Below, one piece after another: positions 54,740-63,660 of a stretch of 64,000 nucleotides of DNA. The notes beneath the pieces are model-generated. The model did not search any database. It was not told the DNA's origin and worked only from the letters and a program-made list of their open reading frames with translations. How positions within the stretch are numbered: position 1 is the stretch's first letter; each line of letters begins with the position of its first letter. The translations under genes and the position numbers were made by a program. This DNA is from Eurosta solidaginis (Eukaryota; Arthropoda; Insecta; Diptera; Tephritidae), in NCBI RefSeq assembly GCF_040869045.1, contig NC_090319.1:228508490-228572489 (forward strand), read 5' to 3'.

Positions 54740-55140
54740 CCGTTGCACAGGTGCAACTGCTCTGCGGAGGCGTTGTAAAGCAGTGATGGCATTGTCGAGC
54801 TCGAGGCACCAGTGAGCATCCAACGGCTGAGGTCTACGTCAAGCAGGTGAAGTAGCTGGTCTTGAAGCCGATCGAGAGGTGGCGGCGGCGGGCCGTGAGG
54901 TTGGTCGGGCCGCTGGGGTTGTTGCCCGTTGACGTACCGTTTCGGTGGTTGCGTGTTCCACCTCCAGCTCTTCCGTGGATGGACGATGCAGTAGGGTGTG
55001 ATGCCATTGACGACATATCTTACACTTCTGTTCGGATCGACATTCTCGGACATGGTTGTGTGTTCGGGCGAACAAATTGGGGAAGTACTCAAGCAAGCGT
55101 ACCTTCACGCGACGCTCCTCTACATCCATCAAATTAAACT
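54740..55140 (-). pseudogene. Pao-like gag zinc-knuckle fragment
   Basis: Minus-strand frame with ERRVKVRLLEYFPNLFARTH, then NHVRECRSEQKCKICRQWHH and TLLHRP, the typical end of a Pao/BEL Gag, followed by an Ala/Thr/Ser-rich stretch. It lies downstream of integrase on the same strand, the reverse of the normal gag-pol order, so the locus is rearranged or built from two copies. Confidence 0.7.
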
Positions 55141-55178
55141 CCCGGAAAAAACGCAGGGTGTGGTAGCGAAAGGTCCTT

Positions 55179-56848
55179 TTAAGCGGTCTTCCATTTATAC
55201 CTTTTAAGAAGCTCTTTGAGGTATTCATCTTTCCACCTTTGACTAAATTGGTGATGTAACCTTTTAAGCTTTTCCCATTTGTTATGGAGAGATAGATTAT
55301 CGAGTTGGGGCTCCGGCGCAGCCAGCAATGGCGCACCGCGTAGAAAATGCCCTGGAGTTAACGCGAGTAGTTCCTGTGGATTGTCGGACATAGGGGAGAG
55401 TGATCGGGAGTTGAGTATGGCTTCAATGCGCGCAAGCAATGTGGCCAGCTCCTCGAATGTAAAATGATGACCGCTAGCAATGCGTTTAAAATGCAATTTG
55501 AATCTCTTAACGGCGGCTTCCCAGAGGCCACCCATGTGGGGGGCATTGGGTGGTAAAAAGTGCAATTCGAGAGATTGAAGAGAGTATTTTTCCTTGATAT
55601 CATTGGAAGCTTCTTTCAGGAATTGTTTAAAGTCTCGTTGAAATGCCCTATTGGCGCCGACGAAGTTTTTCCCATTTTCGGAGAAGAGTCGTGAGGGAAA
55701 ACCGCGTCTTCCGACGAATCGGGAAAAGGCGGCTTGAAAGGCTTTGATTGAAATGTCCGAACAGGGTTCTAAGTGTATTGCTTTGGTGCAGAAACACACA
55801 AAGATGCAGACGTAGCCTTTAATTATTGGTGCTTTACGCATACTTGACGATTTAAGGTCAAAGGGACCTGCAAATTCCAGTCCGGTATAGGTGAATGGTA
55901 AGGAATATTTAAAACGTTCTGGTGGTAAGGCTGCCATGATTTGTGATCTCGAGGCTTTTTTGAAGATGGTACATGTTTTGCAATTACGTATGCAAAACTC
56001 AATTTTTGATTTCAATCGCGGAATGAAATATTCCTGTCTAGCAGTTCTCACCATGAGTTGGTGTTCAGCATGCATTAATAAATTATGTAGAAACTGGAGA
56101 AATAAGTAGCAGAAACGTGAGGATTCAGGGATGATGACTGGATATTTTTCTTTATACGGGATATCAGAGTTGATTAGTCGGCCATCTACCCGGAGAAGGC
56201 CATTTGCGTCGAGAAGGGGATTCAGGGGCAGAAGTTAACTCCTTTTTGAGATAGTTTGCCCATTGGAAAGTTGGGCATATTCCTCGGGATAGTATCTGGC
56301 CTGCGCAAGTTTTATGAGACATGTTTTTACCCAGTTAATTTCAGCCTGAGTGATTACTAAAGACTCGTAATTGATCGACTGAGTGGACTGTATGGGCTTG
56401 ATTCGATGGAGGAAACGAAAAATGTAGGTTATCACTCGTAATGCCCGCGGCCAAGATAAGAATCGGTCTAGGATGTCGGGTTCATTCTCCGAAATGTGAA
56501 ACGCCTCAACCTTGCGTTCTTCGTGAGGAACAACGTTCTGACGCGATGAAAGGGGCCATTTCTCGGGTGGTTTTAGAAGCCAGTCTGGTCTGGTCCACCA
56601 GAGTGATTGGTAAATTAAATCCTGTGGTCTACATCCTCGGGTGCCGAGGTCTGCTGGGTTATGGTTAGTGGATACGTGGCGCCATTTGATATTACCTACG
56701 TTGTTGATAATCTGTGACGTACGATTCGCTACATATATTTTCCAATTGCATGGTGGCTTTTCGAGCCACGCAAGGACGATTGATAAATCCGACCATAAGA
56801 AAATTTCGATATCTCTTAAAGGTAGTTGATTGATTAGATATTTTTATG
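55179..56848 (-). pseudogene. pol: Pao-like pol fragment (RNase H end to integrase)
   Basis: From high coordinate: LPLRDIEIFLWSDLSIVLAW with LEKPP, VSTNHNPADLGTRGCRPQDL, WWTRPDWLLKPPEKWPLSS, VITYIFRFLHRIKP and LNPLLDANGLLRVDGRL. Then comes a continuous 298-aa integrase frame (55179-56075) with HAEHQLMVRTARQEYFIPRL, CKTCTIFKK, TYTGLEFAGPF, GYVCIFVCFCTKAIHLEPCS, LFSENGKNFVGANR, MGGLWEAAVKRFK and LTPGHFLRGAPL. At both catalytic Asp positions (VDFAGP and SDNG in relatives) this copy has Glu. The upstream RT and the C-terminal domain are absent. Confidence 0.82.
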
Positions 56849-56862
56849 CGATTCCATAACAG

Positions 56863-57248
56863 ATGGCGCCCAACGCGCTTTGGTGCCTGAGGCGCTGTCG
56901 CGCTGATCATTCCAGGTCAACTTGTGAAGTTGACCATCCCACCAGTCCGAGGTGAGCAGCCGCAGGAGCAGCCACCTGCGTTGCGGTGGGATGGTTGGAC
57001 GGATCAAGTTGTCTGGGGTGATCATCGTTGACAGTTGCTGAGGGCGCCATAACAGATGGCGCCCAACGTGGTTCCTGAGGCGCCGGGTGCGAGGGTCACT
57101 CCTGGTCAACTTGTGAAGTTGACCATCCAACCAGTCCGGGGTGAGCAGCCGCAGGAGCAGCCACCTGCGTTGCGGTGGGATGGTTCGACGGATCAGGGTG
57201 TCCGGAGTGATCATCGTCTCCGGTAGCTGAGGGATCCACGCGACTTCA
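56863..57248 (+). repeat. 193-bp tandem repeat of the Ty3-D leader, two copies
   Basis: Copies start ATGGCGCCCAACG at 56863 and 57056. Both contain the GTCAACTT-GTG-AAGTTGAC hairpin, the CCATCC...GGATGG hairpin and GGTGATCATCGT/AGTGATCATCGT. They differ at scattered sites. Confidence 0.85.
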
Positions 57249-57831
57249 CGTTAAGTCTCCGGATTTTTTTTTTTTTATTCCACCCGATGAGGCAGTGCTG
57301 CACGCACTTAAGTTTTTTTTGTAGATCTTGGGGTTTTTTTTTATTTTCCCGGAATGTTGTCCGTTAGTCGGTTTGGTAATAATATGTCAGCTAACTTGGT
57401 TTTTTTTTGTAAAGTAGTTTTTTTTTAGTTTATTTGCCGAATTTTGTGTTGTTAGTGTGAGTGCGTGTATGTATGTGGAAAAAGAACCCCAGCTCATCCC
57501 ACGCCCCAGGTGGTAGTTTTGAATACCACCTGGACTGTGACGGGTTGAGCTGAGATTCAGAGTGGCACTCCCTCCCGCCCCACCAGACTGGGGGAGCGGT
57601 TCCGAAACCGCTCCACCCATTGCGGCGGAGGCGGGAGGGGTGTCCAGCAAGGATGGACGGGAGGCCTCAACACCCCCAACCAGTCCCAAGGGCAAGCCCC
57701 TGGAGACTACCCCTGCGTTGCGGCTGGGCGTGTTGAGACCAACCCGTGTGTGTCTGGAGTGACCCTAGTGGCCCCAACCAGTCTCGGAGGGGGGCCTTAA
57801 GACCCCCTCGCATTGCGGTTGGGAGCACTAG
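56934..57831 (+). other. Five related RNA hairpins in the Ty3-D leader
   Basis: H1 56934-56994, H2 57123-57183, H3 57571-57638, H4 57666-57737, H5 57765-57831. Each has an outer stem, a left arm reading CCAGTC (CCAGAC in H3) and a right arm reading TTGCGG. H5 is clearest: CTAGTG/CACTAG, CCCAACC/GGTTGGG, an internal loop AGTCTCG against GCATTGC, then GAGGGGG/CCCCCTC. Stems vary in sequence while pairing and loop signature persist. 57249-57480 is T-run-rich with no other feature. Confidence 0.65.
57057..57071 (+). promoter_or_regulatory. Ty3-D primer-binding site, tRNA-Lys (second copy)
   Basis: TGGCGCCCAACGTGG complements a tRNA-Lys 3' end (CCACGTTGGGCGCCA). A shorter match, TGGCGCCCAACG, is at 56864-56875. 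The second site lies in a perfect 9-bp hairpin, GGGCGCCAT (57042-57050) / ATGGCGCCC (57056-57064). Confidence 0.75.
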
Positions 57832-58076
57832 CGGCAAGTACGAATGGATTTATGTTTTTTTATTAGCCTGTATCCCGAGTGCCTTCGGAAGGGGGATGTC
57901 AGCATTCCCATTGATTTCACGACCTATATCTAAAGTATTTAATCGCTTCTTTTTCCAGCTTTTGGAAGTCTCATTTTTTTTAAATATAAATTCATATATA
58001 TAAACCTTTTTTTGTATCACTAAGCGCCTTACGGGCATAAGTTTTTTTTGCTTGACCAATTTTTTTTTTCTTGAAC

Positions 58077-59522
58077 ATGTCGCGCGACCAGTCAATCGGG
58101 CAACCGGGCCGGAATACCCCGTTTGGGAGTGCAGGGAATCCCCGGAGAAACCAGAACCGGGGCGGTAATATAAATAGAGGGGCCTTATCTCAGGCCAGGT
58201 GTCCCTTGGTGGTGCACACCCCAGTGGGCGGACAATACGGAGACCCCGCGTTATTAAACATCGGCTCGGACCTGAATGGGCCTCGCGAAAAACTGGACAT
58301 GCCTTTAAGCACCAGTCATGTGGACGCGCACGATATCTCGGGGCTAATGGCCAATGTGGCGATTTACGCACCCGAAGGAGCTGGTGCTTTACCACCAAAC
58401 CAGGAGATGGGAAATTTTGGAGACGCTACAAGTGATCGGGCGAATACCGTAGGAATGCAGGACGAAGCCAATCGTGGAGGCTCGTGGGTGGACGTGCTAC
58501 ACCAACTGTTCCAGGCTTCGCAGGAGGAAATGCGGAGAGAGATGGGCTCAATTAGAGCCAACATGGCCCAGCTCAACGCCGCTCTCGAATCCACGCAGCA
58601 AGCAAACCAGCAACACAGGAACGCGAGTAGGATGGACTGTAACCCATTGCCATCGGTAGTACCACCAATGTACCCGACTCCAAGCAGCATAGCCGTAAAA
58701 CCGCAGGAGTGGAAAATCGCAATCGACGGCACTGGGAGCGTAGCCGATTTCCTCTTCAAATTGAACACCTTGTGTGAGCGCACACAATGCCCTGACGAAC
58801 AAATAATGGCCAGTTCCCACTTATTCCTTTCGGGACGAGCCGAAGAATGGTACTGGCTGTTCACAAAACAAAACCCAAATGCGACATATGCCTTTTTGTG
58901 CTACTCGTTGAAAAGAGAGTTTGGCACTTTGAAAACGGACCACGAGATCATGATGCAGATCTCCATGCGGAAGCAAAAGGCAAGTGAGTGTTATGACGTG
59001 TTTCACGCGGACATAATCTCCTTGAACGCGCGCTTAAGGGAGCCGATGTCAGAGCTTCTACTGATTGACATAATAAAAAGGAAAATCAACAGTAACCTTA
59101 AGCTAATGCTTTTTAATGCGGACGTAAGGACCCTCCATGATCTACGCGATGTAGCACGCAGAGGTGAACAAGTGCTGAAAGAGAGCAAGCTGCTGGGAGC
59201 CATTTACCCAGGACGGCATGTAAGCGAGGCACGCGTGACAACCCCGGACATGAAGATGGAAGGCGAGGACGGCGAGATAGATCCGCAGATAGAGGCGCTG
59301 GAATATATACGCGGCAGAAGACCGGACTACTCGGGAATCCAATGCTGGAATTGCCAGGGAATGGGGCACTCCTATATATATTGTGAGGAACCCATAAAAA
59401 GTCCTTTTTGTTTTAAATGTGGGTATAAGGGTGTATTCACTCCTAAATGCCCTAGGGACCATCGCAGGCAGGGAAACCAGTACCCGAGCGAGAAGGCGGG
59501 GGAACCTCGTTCGGCCTCATAG
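58077..59522 (+). CDS. gag: Ty3-D Gag (two zinc knuckles)
   Basis: The ATG at 58077 (TTGAACATGTCGCGCG) gives 481 aa to TAG 59520-59522. An Arg/Asn/Gly-rich N-terminus (NPRRNQNRGGNINRG) is followed by a Gln-rich helix (MRREMGSIRANMAQLNAALE). The capsid-like domain is WKIAIDGTGSVADFLFKLNT through LSGRAEEWYWLF and LKREFGTLKTDHEIM. Two knuckles follow: CWNCQGMGHSYIYC and CFKCGYKGVFTPKC; the second lacks the usual His. Frame fully open. Gag packages the RNA; the pol frame overlaps its end. Confidence 0.92.
   Translation: MSRDQSIGQPGRNTPFGSAGNPRRNQNRGGNINRGALSQARCPLVVHTPVGGQYGDPALLNIGSDLNGPREKLDMPLSTSHVDAHDISGLMANVAIYAPEGAGALPPNQEMGNFGDATSDRANTVGMQDEANRGGSWVDVLHQLFQASQEEMRREMGSIRANMAQLNAALESTQQANQQHRNASRMDCNPLPSVVPPMYPTPSSIAVKPQEWKIAIDGTGSVADFLFKLNTLCERTQCPDEQIMASSHLFLSGRAEEWYWLFTKQNPNATYAFLCYSLKREFGTLKTDHEIMMQISMRKQKASECYDVFHADIISLNARLREPMSELLLIDIIKRKINSNLKLMLFNADVRTLHDLRDVARRGEQVLKESKLLGAIYPGRHVSEARVTTPDMKMEGEDGEIDPQIEALEYIRGRRPDYSGIQCWNCQGMGHSYIYCEEPIKSPFCFKCGYKGVFTPKCPRDHRRQGNQYPSEKAGEPRSAS
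59471..59514 (+). promoter_or_regulatory. -1 ribosomal frameshift signal of Ty3-D
   Basis: G-GGA-AAC in gag frame (59471-59477), a canonical XXXYYYZ heptamer, is followed by a 6-nt spacer and a 9-bp stem, CCGAGCGAG (59484-59492) / CTCGTTCGG (59506-59514), with one G-U pair and a 13-nt loop. The -1 frame is open from 59455 into pol; gag stops 43 nt after the heptamer. Confidence 0.75.
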
Positions 59523-62500
59523 CTCCCACATCAGCCAGTGCTCGAGGCGTCGTCCCGTGCGCTGAACCAGAGGGCGAATCTCTGCATGGAGGTGGTGAGC
59601 TTCCGAGGTGCAGTAGTACCCTGGCAGAAGAGCCCTCAAAAGTAATAATAATTTACCCTGACAGTACGGACAGTTCGAATAGTTCTGAAGCCGAGAGTCA
59701 AACGTCTTCATCCGCGATAATCGAGCCGATTAGAATTCTGCGACGCCAGCATAGGGATGTCGCTTGCCAGACGCAACTTTCACCAAACCTAGAAGAAAGG
59801 GAACATAGGTACGAACACATAAGACATACCATTTTTGAACAATATCCGGTATCGGAAAATATTTTGAAGTGTAGGAAGAGATACCACAGGAGAGTACAGG
59901 AGCGTAGATTGCTGCAAGCCACCACGTTAACGCTTACAGAGGACGAAAGGCCTTTAGTAAAGGCTAAAATTAAAAATAGTTTTCTTGTAGGGTTGTTGGA
60001 CTCGGGAGCCAACGTCTCCATCTTAGGGAAAAATGGATTAGAATTCCTAAAGGATAACGGCTTCGAATATCAGCCCTTACATGCGTTCGTATATACCGCA
60101 GGCGGCAACAAGCAAAAAATTTTAGGCTCAGTATCTCTACCGGTCACTTTTAAAAATATCACAAAGATTATTCGTTTTTACCTTGTTCCCTCATTGCTCC
60201 AAGAAGCATACTTCGGGGTAGATTTTTGGAGAGCATTTGCGTTAGCTCCCGAAATATTCCCAAGCGTAGAGTGTTTAGAGGGTAGACTTGAGAAGGAAGA
60301 AGAACTTAACCTGCACGAATTGTCGCCAACGCAAAAATTAGAATTGCAAAAGGTCATCGAGACGTTTCCTTCGTACGAAAATTTAGGCCTAGGTCAAACG
60401 AAATTAGTGGAGCATCACATCGACACCGGTGATGCTGTACCTATAAAAAGCAAACACTTCCCTCTTTCGCCACCGAGGCAAGCCGAAGCTTTTAGAGAAC
60501 TAGACAGGTTACTCGAATTAGGAGTTATAGAAGAACCCAACTCCCCGTGGTGTAGTCCTGTAGTACTGGTCCGGAAACCAGGTAAAGTTAGGCTGTGCAT
60601 AGATTCGAGGAAGGTCAACGCGGTGACTAAGAAGGATTCGTACCCCCTGCCTCATATCAACGGCTTATTGAGCAGACTCAAGGACACGCATTTTATTAGT
60701 GGCATTGATCTGAAAGACGCGTTCTTCCAGATCAAATTGACAGAGTCCTCTAAGGAAAAAACAGCATTCGCAGTTCCGGGGAGGCCTCTGTACCACTTCA
60801 AGGTGATGCCATTTGGTCTGTGCAATGGACCGCAGACTATGAGTAGGCTGATGGACAAGGCGATCCCCTCGCGTCTGCGAGAGAACGTCTTTGTCTACCT
60901 GGACGATCTGATGGTATGTAGCACTAATTTTGAGGATCATCTAAAATTGCTAGCGGAAGTGGCTAACTGTTTGAGAGACGCAGGTCTGACAATAAATGTG
61001 GAAAAAAGTAAATTTTGTCAGAAGGAAATACGCTATTTAGGGTACCTGATAGGCAGCGGGTGTCTGAAAGTGGATCCGGGAAAAGTAGAAGCAATACAAA
61101 ACTTCCCGATCCCTAAATCCCCTCGGCAAGTGCGTAGGTTTGTGGGCATGGCGAATTGGTACCGAGCGTTTATTACCAATTTTGCTGACTTGGCAGGTCC
61201 CTTGACCGACTGTCTCCGCAAGTCAGCAGGCCCGTTCAGGCTTACTCCTGAAGCTATAGAGGCATTCGAAAAACTAAAAGTAGCCTTGAGTTCGGCGCCT
61301 GTCTTGGCCCAACCAGACTTTTCCAAAGAATTCGTAATACAATGCGACGCTTCCAAAATAGGTGTTGGCGGAGTGTTGTTCCAGGTCGATGATGAGGGTG
61401 CTGAGCATCCAATCGCATTCGTGTCGAAAAAGCTGAATAATGCTCAACGCAATTATACAGTAACCGAGCTGGAATGTCTTGCAGCCATAATTAGCGTGAA
61501 GCGTTTCCGACCCTATGTCGAAGGATTACCTTTTCGGATTGTTACGGACCACTCCAGTCTCAAGTGGTTGATGACACAAAAGGACTTGAGCGGGAGGTTG
61601 GCGAGATGGTCACTCTTACTGCAAAGATACGATTTTAGAATGGAACATCGTAAGGGCACCCTGAATGTAGTACCAGACGCGCTGTCGCGTTTTGATGTTG
61701 ACGAGTTAACTTTCACCACCACGCCCGGAGAAATAGATTTAGTCTCTCCCGAATTTTGCAGCAACGAATATTTAGACTTAATTCGGACCGTCACCGAAAA
61801 CGAGAAATCACTTCCGGATTTACGAGTGGAGGACGGGGTAATTTTCAAAAGGGTTAAGTTTCGTAAGGGGATGGAAGGGGAAGAAGACTCGCTGTGGCGT
61901 TTATGGTTGCCAAAAGGGTTGACTGAGGAAGCAGTGAGATTAGCACATGACGCTAACCGGAGTTACCATGGCGGATGGCAGAAAACCTTAGAACGTGTTA
62001 GGCAGAATTACTTCTGGTCGCAGCAGGCTAAGGACGTCAGGGACTACGTCCAGCGTTGTGACATCTGCAAAACGGTAAAACCCACCAATCAGCAGTCGAG
62101 ACCACCTATAGGGAGTACCTTTGAATCCGAAAGGCCATTTCAACGGTTGTATTGCGACTTTCTAGGGCCGTATCCGAGATCTAAGCGGCGAAATCAATTT
62201 CTTTTCATAGTACTAGACCATTTTTCAAAATACGTTTGGCTAAAGCCCATGCAGAGAGCTACCACTGTTAACGTTATAAATTACTTCGCTTCAGAAATTT
62301 TTCCGGCTGTAGGGGTCCCGGAGTTTATTCACAGTGACAATGGTAAACAGTTTATCTCGAAGGAAATGAACCAATTTTTTGCAAACTACGGGGTGACGCA
62401 CGTGAGGACGGGGCTATATTCTCCCCAAGCGAACGCATCCGAACGCGTCAATAGAGAAATTGTTTCAAAAATTAGGATTTTCCTGAAAGATAAACCTGAC

Positions 62501-62695
62501 CATACCGATTGGGATAGGCATATACCCGAGATTTTATCAGTTTTGAGAAGTGATTTTCATACGGCGATTCAGTGTTCTCCATACTTTGCATTATATGGCC
62601 AAAATATGGTCCAGCATGCCTCAACGTACAACATTTTAGGGAAACTCGGCAGCCTTCGAGAAGACCAGGTTACGGTAGTAAGCCGAGCTGACTAA
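59471..62695 (+). CDS. pol: Ty3-D Pol polyprotein (protease, RT, RNase H, integrase core)
   Basis: Open in the -1 frame from the gag overlap. An acidic Ser-rich spacer precedes protease. Counting from 59864: protease LLDSGANVSILG (Asp 46); RT with LCIDSRKVNAVTKKDSYPLP, GIDLKDAFFQIKL, MPFGLCNGPQTMSRLMD and YLDD at 345-348; RNase H with CDASKIGVGGVLFQ and VTDHSSLKWLM; integrase with HGGWQKTL, CDICKTVKP, catalytic D765 (LYCDFLGPY), D825 (HSDNGKQF) and E860 (NASERVN), so D-34-E. The frame ends at TGA near 62693, where a single-base change shifts the reading frame; the C-terminal domain continues in another frame. All catalytic residues I checked are present. Confidence 0.92.
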   Translation, partial: GKPVPEREGGGTSFGLIAPTSASARGVVPCAEPEGESLHGGGELPRCSSTLAEEPSKVIIIYPDSTDSSNSSEAESQTSSSAIIEPIRILRRQHRDVACQTQLSPNLEEREHRYEHIRHTIFEQYPVSENILKCRKRYHRRVQERRLLQATTLTLTEDERPLVKAKIKNSFLVGLLDSGANVSILGKNGLEFLKDNGFEYQPLHAFVYTAGGNKQKILGSVSLPVTFKNITKIIRFYLVPSLLQEAYFGVDFWRAFALAPEIFPSVECLEGRLEKEEELNLHELSPTQKLELQKVIETFPSYENLGLGQTKLVEHHIDTGDAVPIKSKHFPLSPPRQAEAFRELDRLLELGVIEEPNSPWCSPVVLVRKPGKVRLCIDSRKVNAVTKKDSYPLPHINGLLSRLKDTHFISGIDLKDAFFQIKLTESSKEKTAFAVPGRPLYHFKVMPFGLCNGPQTMSRLMDKAIPSRLRENVFVYLDDLMVCSTNFEDHLKLLAEVANCLRDAGLTINVEKSKFCQKEIRYLGYLIGSGCLKVDPGKVEAIQNFPIPKSPRQVRRFVGMANWYRAFITNFADLAGPLTDCLRKSAGPFRLTPEAIEAFEKLKVALSSAPVLAQPDFSKEFVIQCDASKIGVGGVLFQVDDEGAEHPIAFVSKKLNNAQRNYTVTELECLAAIISVKRFRPYVEGLPFRIVTDHSSLKWLMTQKDLSGRLARWSLLLQRYDFRMEHRKGTLNVVPDALSRFDVDELTFTTTPGEIDLVSPEFCSNEYLDLIRTVTENEKSLPDLRVEDGVIFKRVKFRKGMEGEEDSLWRLWLPKGLTEEAVRLAHDANRSYHGGWQKTLERVRQNYFWSQQAKDVRDYVQRCDICKTVKPTNQQSRPPIGSTFESERPFQRLYCDFLGPYPRSKRRNQFLFIVLDHFSKYVWLKPMQRATTVNVINYFASEIFPAVGVPEFIHSDNGKQFISKEMNQFFANYGVTHVRTGLYSPQANASERVNREIVSKIRIFLKDKPDHTDWDRHIPEILSVLRSDFHTAIQCSPYFALYGQNMVQHASTYNILGKLGSLREDQVTVVSRAD

Positions 62696-62975
62696 TATTC
62701 GTGAGCAGATCCGTAGAAATTTAGATCAGGCCAAGGATATGGGAGTAACCACCTATAACAAGCGCTCGAGACAAGTCAACTATAAGGAAGGTCAGGAAGT
62801 TTTTCGGAGAAACTTTGCCTTAAGTAATTTCAAACAGGGCATTAACGCCAAATTCCTACCCAAATACCTGAAGTGTCGCGTGCTTCGAAAAATAGGCAAT
62901 GCACTGTATGATCTCGAAGACCTAAACGGGAAACTGATAGGTCGCTTTCACGCTTCGGACATTCGCCCGCAATGA
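62696..62975 (+). CDS. Ty3-D integrase C-terminal part, shifted frame
   Basis: Directly after the pol break the next frame gives NIREQIRRNLDQAKDMGVTT, KEGQEVFRRNFALSNF and RVLRKIGNALYDLEDLNGKL, ending FHASDIRPQ and TGA 62973-62975. This is the usual SH3-like C-terminal region of a Ty3/gypsy integrase. It belongs to the same Pol; it is not a separate gene. Confidence 0.85.
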
Positions 62976-63171
62976 ACCAGAAAACGTTTCCTTGCCAATT
63001 TACAATTTGATTTTTTTTTCTATACCCACCAATTGGACCTTTTTTCTGGGCGTTTTGGCGGTCGGGGACATCTCGCCCAGTATTCTCCCCGAGCACTGAC
63101 CTCATGGGATGTTCACACGCGTACTCACCGAGGACCGTGAACACCCCGGCAGTCCACACTTAGGTCGGACT

Positions 63172-63297
63172 AGCCTTTCGGAGTTTGGACGAGTTCTCCA
63201 GATCAAAATGTCTACACTTTTGTTTTGCATTCTTGTGGGAGCGATACCCACTAGAAATCATCTTTCGGGGTTTTGACGAGTTCTCCATAACAAATGT
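63172..63297 (+). repeat. Direct repeat pair in the Ty3-D 3' region
   Basis: CTTTCGGAGTTTGGACGAGT at about 63173 and CTTTCGGGGTTTTGACGAGT at about 63254, each continuing TCTCC...AAATGTCTA, are imperfect repeats spaced 81 bp. The wider stretch 62976-63660 has no coding gene I accept. Confidence 0.7.
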
Positions 63298-63378
63298 CTA
63301 ATTGCCGCAAAGCCCATATAACTAGGAAACAGAAATTATTCCCAACTTGACTTAATTTTTTTTTGATAGACCTATGTT

Positions 63379-63441
63379 GCCCGGCTAGCTTCGTAGTAGG
63401 ACTTTGAGACTCTTATCTCAGGGGTGAGTCGTGCCCCACGT
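63379..63441 (+). pseudogene. tRNA-Lys(CUU)-derived sequence in the Ty3-D 3' region
   Basis: GCCCGGCTAGCT matches the first 12 bases of conserved eukaryotic tRNA-Lys(CUU). After a diverged D arm comes TGAGACTCTT-ATCTCAGGG, the anticodon arm with CTT and one loop base missing, then GCCCCACGT, the 3' half of the T arm. The T-loop TTCGA and the acceptor 3' strand are degraded, so it is not a working tRNA. It lies in the same orientation as the element, whose primer tRNA is also tRNA-Lys. Confidence 0.68.
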
Positions 63442-63660
63442 CGCTTGTCGTCGGAGACCCCTGGCAGTAGCTTCCCACAGATGATCCGGTTTCCTGTTCG
63501 CTCCATCGTCGGGCCTTCTAAGCGAAGCAGGTTTGTTACGGTCTGCTGCTACGGTATATGGCTGCGATCCACTTGGGAGCGTGTTCACGGGAACACACCT
63601 AGCGATGTGGCGAAGGTTGCGAGGAAAAATATCGAAAAGAAGGAAGAGACAGACCGGCCA

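Noticed and set aside
56863..57248. Satellite DNA
   Set aside because: Only two units, each starting with a retroelement primer site and lying directly upstream of gag; it is a leader duplication.
63379..63441. Functional tRNA-Lys gene
   Set aside because: The D arm and T loop are disrupted and the acceptor 3' strand is missing, so it cannot fold or be processed as a normal tRNA.
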